A stretch of DNA of 6,225 nt from Clostridium sp. CAG:413 (GTDB lineage Bacteria; Bacillota; Clostridia; Oscillospirales; Acutalibacteraceae): positions 25,617 through 31,841 of the forward strand of contig FR888173.1 in the NCBI GenBank assembly GCA_000431775.1. Reading direction: 5' to 3'. The notes under the pieces were generated by a model, which saw nothing but the letters and a program-made list of their open reading frames with translations, was not told the DNA's origin and did no database searches. Positions 1 to 6,013 of this stretch are shown in pieces (position 1 is the first letter of the stretch; each line of letters starts with the position of its first letter). A program made the translations under genes and the position numbers.

Positions 1-1
1 G

Positions 2-520
2 GTCAACACCACCGCCGTCGAGCCGAAATACGACGCGCTTTTCAGGCTCTGCCAAAGCATGGGTATATATAACCTCTCGATAGGCGACCTCGGCAACGAG
101 ATAGGCATGGCGGCGATAGAGCAGCACATAAGGGAATACATACCCTACGCCGGCAAAAACGGCTGCAAGGCGGGCACGGGCTACGGCATCCTCGCCGACA
201 CAGCCGCCGACAATATCATCACGGCGACCTGCTCCGACTGGGGCTGCAACGCCCTGATGGCGGCGACCGCATTCATGCTCGGCAAGCCCGAGCTTTTCCA
301 CTCCAAGGAGGATCAGGCCACCGCAATGGACGCCGCGGCGGGCGCGGGTATGCTCGATATGTACGGCGAGCCGAGACCTTATATCGACGGCATAGGCAAG
401 AATATCAACCTGCCGCTCGTCTCAATGATGAAAGCGCTTATCGAATACCCGCCGACCGTCGAGGATAAGACCGAGGCGTGGTTTGAGAATACGCTGAGAA
501 AGGGATTTTTCACAAAATGA
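2..520 (+). CDS. DUF4392 protein, D-glutamate cyclase C-terminal-like (5'-truncated)
   Basis: The reading frame is open to the left edge (first full codon at base 2), so the last 172 residues are visible and the true start is outside. ATG 59 is internal: the frame upstream reads on without a stop and has no ribosome binding site. The family call rests on the GDLGNEIGM stretch (bases 83-109), which matches the GDGGNE(I/L)GMG signature of DUF4392, the later CSDWGCNAL segment (family SNWG..A), and a C-terminal YIDGIG segment like the V/IDG site of the family. DUF4392 forms the C-terminal half of mammalian DGLUCY, which cyclises D-glutamate to 5-oxo-D-proline. The stop overlaps the pxpB start by 4 bases (ATGA, 517-520), so the two are probably translationally coupled. 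Cyclase activity of this stand-alone domain is inferred from the family and the 5-oxoprolinase neighbours. A general DUF4392 protein of other function is the alternative. Confidence 0.83.
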   Translation, partial: VNTTAVEPKYDALFRLCQSMGIYNLSIGDLGNEIGMAAIEQHIREYIPYAGKNGCKAGTGYGILADTAADNIITATCSDWGCNALMAATAFMLGKPELFHSKEDQATAMDAAAGAGMLDMYGEPRPYIDGIGKNINLPLVSMMKALIEYPPTVEDKTEAWFENTLRKGFFTK

Positions 521-1251
521 AGTACTTATTTCTGCAAAGCGGAGACATGGCGCTGACAGTCCGATTTGAAAATGAAATAAGAGAAGATATCAACCGCTGC
601 GTGACCTCGCTTGCCGGGCTTATCGGCGGCGCCGAAATAAACGGCGTTACCGAGGTCATCCCGACCTTTAATTCACTCACTGTGCTTTATGACTGCACCG
701 TTATCCGCTCGTCAAGGCTCAAAAAGCGGCTCGCCCGCCTGATAGCTCGGATCGACCCGAATTCCGAGGGTGCTTCACGCATCTTTCATATCCCCGTCTG
801 CTACGAGGAGCGTTTCTCGCCCGACATGGCGAATGTCTGCGCCCACACGGGGCTGACGAGGGACGAGGTTATAGCCCTTCACACGGCAAAGCCGTATCTT
901 ATCTATATGCTCGGCTTCCTGCCCGGCTTCGCCTATCTCGGCGGCATGGATGAGCGCCTTGCAACGCCGAGGCTCGACACCCCGAGGCTTGAGATCTTCG
1001 CGGGCGCAGTCGGCATCGGCGGCAGCCAGACGGGTATTTACCCCATCGCTTCGCCCGGTGGCTGGCAGCTAATCGGCAAAACCCCTGTCAAGGTCTATGA
1101 CCCCTCGAGGAGCGAGCCGATACTCTATAAAGCGGGCGACAGGATAAAATTCTACAGCATCGACGGCAGCGAATTCGACCGCATTGAGCGTAAGGTTGCC
1201 GCAGGCACATATAAAGTCACCGCAGAGGAGGCGAAGCCATGCTCTCGATAA
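517..1251 (+). CDS. pxpB: 5-oxoprolinase subunit PxpB (KipI-type, CT_C_D domain)
   Basis: This is the small carboxyltransferase-like subunit of the bacterial ATP-dependent 5-oxoprolinase, which works with PxpA and PxpC in the cytoplasm to open 5-oxo-L-proline to L-glutamate. The 244 residues span the whole CT_C_D (AHS1) domain. Visible family blocks are an N-terminal GDMALTVRF (residues 9-17), HIPVCY (91-96), LGFLPGFAYLGGM (132-144), PRLDTPR (151-157), GSQTGIYP (169-176) and SPGGWQLIGKTP (179-190). The start is ATG 517, overlapping the preceding stop by ATGA. A weak purine-rich AAGGGA lies at 500-505, so reinitiation by coupling is likely. The 3' end overlaps pxpC by 13 bases. In Bacillus subtilis the homologue KipI was first described as an inhibitor of the sporulation kinase KinA, but the complete pxpABC set here favours the oxoprolinase role. 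Confidence 0.95.
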   Translation: MKYLFLQSGDMALTVRFENEIREDINRCVTSLAGLIGGAEINGVTEVIPTFNSLTVLYDCTVIRSSRLKKRLARLIARIDPNSEGASRIFHIPVCYEERFSPDMANVCAHTGLTRDEVIALHTAKPYLIYMLGFLPGFAYLGGMDERLATPRLDTPRLEIFAGAVGIGGSQTGIYPIASPGGWQLIGKTPVKVYDPSRSEPILYKAGDRIKFYSIDGSEFDRIERKVAAGTYKVTAEEAKPCSR

Positions 1252-2162
1252 TAAACGGCGGGATGCTCTCCACCGTGCAGGATCTCGGCAGATTCAGCGT
1301 GATGAAGGACGGCTTCACCCAGAGCGGCGCAATGGATCAATACTCCATGAAGCTCGCAAACGCCCTTTGCGGCAACGAGCCGAATTCGCCCGTCATCGAA
1401 ATGACGGCGCTCGGGATAACCGCGCGCTTCACCGCCGAGCACATATTCTGCCTTTGCGGCGGAGATTTCGGTGCGACGCTCAACGGTAAGCCGATCGAGC
1501 GCAGCAGATCATACAAAGCCTCTGCGGGCGATATACTGACCGTGGGGGGCGCAAGGAGCGGTATGCGCTGCTGCCTTGCGATTGCAGGCGGCTTCGCCGT
1601 GCCCGAGGTCATGGGCAGCGCCTCGACCAACCTGAAGCTCGGCATAGGCGGCTATGCGGGCAGGAAGCTGAGAGCGGGCGATATACTGCCCGTCGGCGTG
1701 CCCTCAAACCGCGCCAATGCGGGCATGACCGCACCCGTGAGGGAATTCGGCGGCGGTTGCGTGAGGCTCAGAGTTATAATGGGGCCGCAGGACGATATGT
1801 TCACCGAGACGGATAAGGCGCTATTCCTGCGCCAGCATTACACCGCCACGGCAGGGCTTGACCGCATGGGTCTGCGCCTTAGCGGCATTGCCTTAAAGGG
1901 CAAGAACGGCACGGATATCATCTCCGACGGCATTGTTTTCGGCTCGGTGCAGATAACACGGTCGGGGATGCCGATAATCCTTGCCGCCGACCATCAGACG
2001 ACAGGCGGCTACGCAAAGATCGCGACGGTCATCAGCGTTGACCTGCCGCTGCTCGCCCAGGTGAAGCCGTTTGACACCTTATGCTTCTCTGCGGTAAGCG
2101 TAAGGCAGGCGGAGCGGCTCGCCGCCAAGGAGAAAAAATTCTTTGATAAACTTTTCAGATAA
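1239..2162 (+). CDS. pxpC: 5-oxoprolinase subunit PxpC (KipA-type, CT_A_B domain)
   Basis: This is the large carboxyltransferase-like subunit of 5-oxoprolinase, the partner of PxpB. Its 307 residues match the usual length (about 310) and the CT_A_B (AHS2) domain is complete. Recognisable blocks are TVQDLGR (12-18), GAMDQ (30-34), LAIAGGF (113-119) followed by an MGSAST segment (125-130), MGPQDDMF (181-188), DRMGLRLSG (208-216), SDGIVFGSVQI (229-239) and LAADHQTTGGYAKIATV (248-264). The start is ATG 1239, chosen because GAGGAGG at 1225-1231 lies 7 bases upstream and the protein then begins LSIINGGMLSTVQDLGR as family members do. That ribosome binding site lies inside the end of pxpB and the genes overlap by 13 bases, which suggests matched production of the two subunits. 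Fused PxpB-PxpC forms (urea amidolyase-like) exist in other bacteria; here they are separate. Confidence 0.96.
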   Translation: MLSIINGGMLSTVQDLGRFSVMKDGFTQSGAMDQYSMKLANALCGNEPNSPVIEMTALGITARFTAEHIFCLCGGDFGATLNGKPIERSRSYKASAGDILTVGGARSGMRCCLAIAGGFAVPEVMGSASTNLKLGIGGYAGRKLRAGDILPVGVPSNRANAGMTAPVREFGGGCVRLRVIMGPQDDMFTETDKALFLRQHYTATAGLDRMGLRLSGIALKGKNGTDIISDGIVFGSVQITRSGMPIILAADHQTTGGYAKIATVISVDLPLLAQVKPFDTLCFSAVSVRQAERLAAKEKKFFDKLFR

Positions 2163-2180
2163 TTCGGGAGGTATACGGTT

Positions 2181-2966
2181 ATGGAGCTTTCAACCATGAG
2201 TCCGAAAGAGGTTAGGGCGCTGATAAGGGACGGAGTTATAACTCACCAGACCTCGGGTATGTGCGGCGGCTACGCTCAGGCGAATCTCTGCATCCTGCCC
2301 AAGGACTACGCCTTTGATTTCCTGCTCTTTTGCATGAGAAATCCCAAGCCCTGCCCCGTCCTCGAGGTCGGTGACATCGGCTCAAGGGTGATCCGAACTA
2401 TGGCCGACGGCGGCGACATCTGCCGCGATATTCCCAGATACCGTATATGGCGAAACGGCGTGCTCGAGCGCGAGGTGACCGATATCTCCGCATTCTGGCA
2501 GGAGGATTTCGTCTATTTCCTAATCGGCTGCTCCTTCAGCTTCGAGAGCGAGCTGCTTGAAGCGGATATCCCCGTTCGCCACATTGAACAGGGCAGGAAC
2601 GTGCCTATGTTCAACACCAATATCGCACTCAGCCCGGCGGGCAAATTCCACGGCAACATGGTCGTCTCCATGCGCCCGATCCCCGACGAGCTGGTGGTCA
2701 AGGCGGTCAACGTGACAGCGGCAATGCCGAGAGTCCACGGCGCGCCGATACATATAGGCTCGCCCGAGGCGATAGGCATCAAGGACATTATGAAACCCGA
2801 TTACGGCGACAGCGTGACGATAAACGAGGGTGAAACGCCCGTATTTTGGGCGTGCGGAGTTACCCCGCAGAACGCCGTCATGCAATCGAAGCCGCCCATC
2901 GCAATAACCCACTCCCCCGGGCATATGTTTATAACCGACGTCAAGAATTCGGCGCTGAAATATTGA
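2181..2966 (+). CDS. DUF1445/YcsI family protein, D-glutamate cyclase N-terminal-like (putative hydro-lyase)
   Basis: This is a complete 261-residue member of the DUF1445 (YcsI, 'putative hydro-lyase') family, the usual length for bacterial members. Conserved blocks seen are TSGMCGGYAQANLCILP (24-40), FLLFCMRNPKPCPVLEVGD (47-65), FLIGCSFSFE (113-122), RHIEQGRNVPMFNTN (133-147), HGAPIHIG (186-193), VFWACGVTPQ (221-230) and THSPGHMFITD (243-253). In mammals this domain is fused to DUF4392 in DGLUCY, the D-glutamate cyclase, and DUF4392 is encoded at the start of this same operon. In B. subtilis ycsI sits next to the oxoprolinase genes, so the neighbourhood is a known one. ATG 2181 is preceded by GGGAGG (2166-2171) at 9 bases; an in-frame ATG at 2196 is less well placed. 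A role in forming 5-oxoproline from glutamate is inference; the exact reaction of stand-alone bacterial DUF1445 proteins is not evident from sequence. Confidence 0.93.
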   Translation: MELSTMSPKEVRALIRDGVITHQTSGMCGGYAQANLCILPKDYAFDFLLFCMRNPKPCPVLEVGDIGSRVIRTMADGGDICRDIPRYRIWRNGVLEREVTDISAFWQEDFVYFLIGCSFSFESELLEADIPVRHIEQGRNVPMFNTNIALSPAGKFHGNMVVSMRPIPDELVVKAVNVTAAMPRVHGAPIHIGSPEAIGIKDIMKPDYGDSVTINEGETPVFWACGVTPQNAVMQSKPPIAITHSPGHMFITDVKNSALKY

Positions 2967-2976
2967 GGTGACAGCA

Positions 2977-3732
2977 ATGTATAAGATAGACTTAAATTCC
3001 GATCTCGGCGAGGGCGCCGCTTTCGACGCTCAGATAATCCCGCTCATAACGGGCGCAAATATCGCCTGCGGTTTCCACGCCGGCGGCAGCGAGATCATGG
3101 ATAAGACGATTGATCTTTGCAGGGCCTCGGGCGTTGCGTTCGGCGCTCACCCGGGCTACCCCGACAGAGAGAATTTCGGCAGGACAAAGATGACCGTCAC
3201 GCCGAAGCAGGTATATGATTTCACGCTTTATCAGCTCGGCGCCCTCGGGGCTTTTGCCGTCGCAAAGGGCGTTAAAATGCAGCACGTCAAGCCCCACGGC
3301 GCAATGTATAACGCTGCCGCCAAGGATCCCGCCCTCGCCGCGGCAATTGCGGACGCAATAAAAGACTTCGACCCGTCGCTTATCTTGCTTGCGCTTGCAA
3401 ATTCCGAGATGATTAAGGCTGCGAAAAGCCGAGGGCTGCGGTACGCCAGCGAGATTTTCGCCGACAGAGCCTATGAGGCGGATGGCTCCCTCAGGGCGCG
3501 CACTCTCGATGGCTCGATGATAACCGACGAATCCCTTGCGATAAGCAGGGTCATCAGAATGATCAAAGAGGGCAAGGTGACCGCATACAGCGGTGAAGAT
3601 ATAGACATTGAGGCTCACTCCGTCTGCGTTCACGGTGACGGCAAGAAGGCGCTCGACTTTGTCAGGGCGCTGAACAAGGCATTCGCCGAGAACGGCATCA
3701 GGACGGTCAGCCTTGCAGAGGCGATATTATGA
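2977..3732 (+). CDS. pxpA: 5-oxoprolinase subunit PxpA (LamB/YcsF family)
   Basis: This is the third 5-oxoprolinase subunit, a LamB/YcsF family protein of 251 residues. The family signature is clear: IDLNSDLGEG (4-13), GANIACGFHAGG (26-37), FGAHPGYPDRENFGR (55-69), YQLGALGAF (85-93), HVKPHGAMYN (103-112), SEIFADRAY (158-166) and CVHGDG (217-222). The short spacing between DLGEG and ANIACG resembles, from memory, the E. coli PxpA form rather than the longer B. subtilis YcsF form. ATG 2977 is chosen because GAGGTG at 2965-2970 is an ideal ribosome binding site 6 bases upstream and the protein then starts MYKIDLN as expected. The in-frame GTG at 2968 would use part of that site as its own start codon. 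The stop overlaps the next start as ATGA (3729-3732). PxpA acts with the PxpB and PxpC encoded upstream. Confidence 0.96.
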   Translation: MYKIDLNSDLGEGAAFDAQIIPLITGANIACGFHAGGSEIMDKTIDLCRASGVAFGAHPGYPDRENFGRTKMTVTPKQVYDFTLYQLGALGAFAVAKGVKMQHVKPHGAMYNAAAKDPALAAAIADAIKDFDPSLILLALANSEMIKAAKSRGLRYASEIFADRAYEADGSLRARTLDGSMITDESLAISRVIRMIKEGKVTAYSGEDIDIEAHSVCVHGDGKKALDFVRALNKAFAENGIRTVSLAEAIL

Positions 3733-4877
3733 CAAGGCACAGAACTTATGCGGCGATAGACCTCGACGCAATCGAATACAACTATAAAAACGTTAGAGCC
3801 AAGCTGCCCGATGGCGTTAAGCTGCTCGCGGTCATCAAGGCAGACGCCTACGGCCATGGAGCGGTTGAGATAGGTCGCTTTCTCAGCGGCAAATGCGATT
3901 TTTTCGGCGTTGCGTGCATCGAAGAGGCTCTTGAGCTTAAAAAAGCAGGAATTGAAACTCCTATAATAGTACTCGGCAGAGTTTTCCCATGGGATCACGC
4001 CGCCGCAGTCAAATATGACATACGCATTCCGATATTCTCGCTTGAGGACGCTCTCTCGCTCTCGAGCGAGGCGGTAAAGCAGGGCAAAACAGCGCCCTTC
4101 CACTTCGCTCTCGACACAGGAATGAGCCGCATCGGCCTACGCGTGACCGAGGAGAGCGCCGATCTCTGCGCCCGCATATCGGCGCTGTCGGGGCTCTTTG
4201 CCGAGGGGATATTCTCACACTTTGCGACCGCCGACGAAAGCAACCTGACCAAGGCCGTTGCCCAGCGTGATGAATTTGTCAGATTCATGCGTATGCTCGC
4301 CGAGCGAGGAGTCAATATACCGATAAAGCACCTGAATAACAGCGCAGGGATAATCAATTTCGACCGCTATTTCGATATGTGCCGCATGGGAATATTGACC
4401 TACGGGATGTATCCGTCGGCCGAGGTGCGCCGCGACATAATCGACGTGAAGCCCGCCTTGAGCTGGCACGCCCGCATATCGCATATCAAAACTCTTGAAG
4501 CGGGCAGGGAGATCTCATACGGCGGCACTTTCACTACCGTGAAGCCCACCGTCGTTGCCACCGTCCCCGTCGGCTATGCGGACGGCTACCCCCGCTGCCT
4601 GTCGAATATCGGCAGGGTCATTATCGGCGGGCAATACGCCCCTATCCTCGGCAGAGTCTGTATGGATCAATTCATGGTCGATGTCAGCGGCATTGATTGC
4701 TCCGTCGGCGACGATGTCGTGCTCGTCGGCACTCAGGGCGATAAAACGCTCACCATGGAGGAGGTCAGCGAGGCGGCGCATTCATTCAATTATGAGCTGC
4801 CCTGCCGTATCAGCCGCCGTGTGCCGAGAGTCTACTTCTCGGGCGGCAAACCGATTGAAACCAAAATATATATATAA
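3729..4877 (+). CDS. alr: Alanine racemase-like, PLP-dependent amino acid racemase
   Basis: This fold-type III PLP racemase has 382 residues, the usual length for Alr. The PLP lysine is K37 in VIKADAYGHG (35-44). The second catalytic base is Y264 in EISYGGTF. R134 (GMSRIG), R219 (CRMGI, contacts the PLP ring nitrogen in Alr), CMDQFMVDV (311-319) and Y355 in FNYELPC are all present. The N-terminal barrel and C-terminal beta domain are both complete, so the enzyme should be active. The position that is a carbamylated lysine in Geobacillus (K129) and E. coli (K122) Alr is A127 here. AGAGG at 3717-3721 precedes ATG 3729, which overlaps the pxpA stop as ATGA, making this the coupled last gene of the operon. 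It may be the housekeeping D-alanine supplier, or a racemase adapted to this D-glutamate/oxoproline pathway; sequence alone cannot decide. Confidence 0.93.
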   Translation: MTRHRTYAAIDLDAIEYNYKNVRAKLPDGVKLLAVIKADAYGHGAVEIGRFLSGKCDFFGVACIEEALELKKAGIETPIIVLGRVFPWDHAAAVKYDIRIPIFSLEDALSLSSEAVKQGKTAPFHFALDTGMSRIGLRVTEESADLCARISALSGLFAEGIFSHFATADESNLTKAVAQRDEFVRFMRMLAERGVNIPIKHLNNSAGIINFDRYFDMCRMGILTYGMYPSAEVRRDIIDVKPALSWHARISHIKTLEAGREISYGGTFTTVKPTVVATVPVGYADGYPRCLSNIGRVIIGGQYAPILGRVCMDQFMVDVSGIDCSVGDDVVLVGTQGDKTLTMEEVSEAAHSFNYELPCRISRRVPRVYFSGGKPIETKIYI

Positions 4878-4891
4878 TGTAATATATACCG

Positions 4892-4927
4892 AAAGCTCTC
4901 CCGCCGCCAAGCGAGAGAGCTTTTTTT
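4892..4927 (+). terminator. Rho-independent terminator of the pxp-alr operon
   Basis: AAAGCTCTC (4892-4900) pairs with GAGAGCTTT (4915-4923). After one mismatch the stem can continue through CGC/GCG (4902-4904 with 4911-4913), leaving a 6-base loop. Seven T residues (4921-4927) form the U tract. It begins 15 bases after the alr stop and separates the operon from the downstream regulator. Confidence 0.9.
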
Positions 4928-4933
4928 CCGCTG

Positions 4934-4962
4934 CTGACTTTTTCCATGGGATATGTTATACT
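4934..4962 (+). promoter_or_regulatory. Sigma-A-type promoter P1 of the AraC-type regulator
   Basis: A -35 like element CTGACT (4934-4939, 4 of 6 matches to TTGACA) is followed by a 17-base spacer and TATACT (4957-4962, 5 of 6). A TG dinucleotide at 4954-4955 makes it an extended -10. It lies just after the operon terminator. Predicted transcription would start near 4969, giving about 77 bases of leader. An ATATGT/ACATAT inverted repeat (4951-4956 and 4964-4969) straddles the -10 and could be an operator. Confidence 0.6.
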
Positions 4963-5005
4963 GACATATGAAAGCACATAATGTCAAGAACTACCGCCGC
5001 CGTGG

Positions 5006-5014
5006 TGCTATAAT
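5006..5014 (+). promoter_or_regulatory. Possible second promoter P2, perfect extended -10
   Basis: TGCTATAAT is a perfect consensus extended -10 (TGn-TATAAT, hexamer 5009-5014). No convincing -35 hexamer is seen 16-18 bases upstream, but extended -10 promoters can work without one. Transcription from near 5021 would leave a leader of about 25 bases, just enough to include the ribosome binding site at 5033-5038. Confidence 0.45.
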
Positions 5015-5045
5015 CGTATCAGACGGAAAGAAAAGGAGAGATCTC

Positions 5046-5924
5046 ATGGACTGGATGACAGGCCTTCAACGAGCGATAGACTATGTTGAAGCGCACCTCA
5101 CCGATGATATCGACTTCGCCGCCGCGGCCAAGGAGGCAGTCTCATCATCGTTTCATTTTCAACGGTTATTCAGTATAATCTGCGGTTACACACTCGGCGA
5201 CTATATCCGGATGCGCCGTCTTTCTCTCGCCGCCGACGAGCTGATGCGCACCAACGAAAAAGTGATCGACATTGCGCTCAAATACGGCTATGACACGCCC
5301 GAGAGCTTCAGCCGAGCGTTTACCCGTTTCCACGGTGTGACGCCGACACAGGCCCGCTCAGGCAGCGCTGTGAGGTCATTCTCCCGTCTGTCCGTTAAAC
5401 TGATTTTAGACGGAGGTAATCTTATGAACTACAGAATTGAAAAACGCGACGCATTCAAGGTGATATGCAAAAAGAAGCAGGTCAACAAGCCGCAGGGCGA
5501 CACTGCAACGGCCGATATCTCGGCATTTTGGCAGGAGCTCAGCACCGACGGCAGCATGGAGAAAATCAGCAAGTATGCGAGTTTTGAAAAACTGCATGGC
5601 GTTCTCGGCATCTGCTTCAGTAACGAGATGGCGAATTCAGGCTTCCCCTACGGCATAGGTGCGGAGTATAACGGCGCCCCTGTAACGGACGAGGGCTTCG
5701 ATATCGTCGAGATTCCGGCGCACACTTACGCAGTATTTGAATGCAAGGGCAAGATGCCCGAGGCATTCAAGGCAACCTATAAGAAGATATGCACCGAATT
5801 CTTCCCGCAGAGCAGCTCATATAAGTACGGCAACGGCATTGAGCTTGAGGTCTATCCCTCGGCAGATGTGACCAACCCCAACTACAGCTGCGAAATATGG
5901 ATCGCCGTTGAAGAAATTAAATAA
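5046..5924 (+). CDS. AraC-family transcriptional regulator with GyrI-like effector-binding domain
   Basis: This is a 292-residue regulator of the Rob/AraC plus GyrI-like type. Residues about 7-105 are the two-helix-turn-helix AraC DNA-binding domain, with the typical FHFQRLFSIICGYTLGDYIR (36-55) and the C-terminal signature IALKYGYDTPESFSRAFTRF (76-95) then HGVTP (96-100). Residues 127-292 form a GyrI-like/AraC_E_bind domain, expected to bind a small, often hydrophobic or cationic, ligand. ATG 5046 is chosen because AAGGAG (5033-5038) lies 7 bases upstream and the AraC domain begins immediately. The earlier in-frame ATG at 4968 sits at the predicted start of transcription and has no ribosome binding site. 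A second strong ribosome binding site lies inside the gene before M127. The gene has its own promoter and terminator, so control of the upstream operon cannot be assumed. The ligand is unknown. Confidence 0.92.
   Translation: MDWMTGLQRAIDYVEAHLTDDIDFAAAAKEAVSSSFHFQRLFSIICGYTLGDYIRMRRLSLAADELMRTNEKVIDIALKYGYDTPESFSRAFTRFHGVTPTQARSGSAVRSFSRLSVKLILDGGNLMNYRIEKRDAFKVICKKKQVNKPQGDTATADISAFWQELSTDGSMEKISKYASFEKLHGVLGICFSNEMANSGFPYGIGAEYNGAPVTDEGFDIVEIPAHTYAVFECKGKMPEAFKATYKKICTEFFPQSSSYKYGNGIELEVYPSADVTNPNYSCEIWIAVEEIK
5412..5426 (+). promoter_or_regulatory. Internal ribosome binding site and in-frame ATG at the domain boundary
   Basis: GGAGG (5412-5416) is followed after 7 bases by ATG (5424-5426), in frame with the regulator and giving M127. 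The product would be MNYRIEKRDAF..., a 166-residue protein consisting of just the GyrI-like effector-binding domain. Match and spacing equal or better those of the gene's own start. Use of this start is inference from the sequence. Confidence 0.6.
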
Positions 5925-5927
5925 CAC

Positions 5928-5967
5928 CACAGCCCCTCAGAGAGAATTCTCCGAGGGGCTGTGTTTT
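5928..5967 (+). terminator. Rho-independent terminator of the AraC-type regulator gene
   Basis: CACAGCCCCTC (5928-5938) pairs perfectly with GAGGGGCTGTG (5953-5963), an 11-bp GC-rich stem. The loop contains a small inner palindrome, GAGAATTCTC (5942-5951). The stem is followed by a short T run (5964-5967). It begins 4 bases after the regulator stop codon. The U tract is short, but the stem is strong. Confidence 0.8.
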
Positions 5968-5983
5968 GCTCCGGGTATAACAA

Positions 5984-6007
5984 AAGCCGTCTCAAAAGAG
6001 ACGGCTT
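5984..6007 (-). terminator. Hairpin terminator facing the rRNA transcript (minus strand)
   Basis: AAGCCGTCTC (5984-5993) and GAGACGGCTT (5998-6007) form a perfect 10-bp stem with a 4-base loop. Read on the minus strand the stem is followed by T-rich sequence (GGCTTTTGTTA), so it is best placed to end the rRNA transcript coming from the right. On the plus strand only three A residues follow, which argues against plus-strand use. Confidence 0.7.
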
Positions 6008-6013
6008 AAATCT

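Noticed and set aside
59..61. ATG at 59 as the start of the first gene.
   Set aside because: The frame is open to the left edge with plausible coding sequence, no ribosome binding site precedes this ATG, and the DUF4392 family is longer at its N terminus.
2968..2976. A GTG start three codons before the chosen pxpA start.
   Set aside because: It lies inside the GAGGTG ribosome binding site that serves ATG 2977, and family members begin at the MxxIDLN position.
2992..3633. A 213-codon open frame on the minus strand, opposite pxpA.
   Set aside because: It lies entirely within the strongly conserved pxpA frame, shows no recognisable domain, and has no promoter or ribosome binding site. It is a by-product of GC-rich codon use.
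4864..4889. AT-rich tract with a TATAAT (4873-4878) that could be taken for a promoter.
   Set aside because: It lies over the alr stop codon, upstream of the terminator, with no -35 partner. The downstream gene has better promoters after the terminator.
4555..4971. A 138-codon plus-strand frame overlapping the end of alr and the operon terminator.
   Set aside because: It is a shifted-frame shadow of alr, of low complexity, and crosses the terminator hairpin.
4968..5045. An upstream in-frame ATG would lengthen the regulator by 26 residues.
   Set aside because: It has no ribosome binding site, lies at the predicted transcription start of P1 and upstream of P2, and the added residues are basic, low-complexity and outside the AraC domain. 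ATG 5046 has an ideal AAGGAG.
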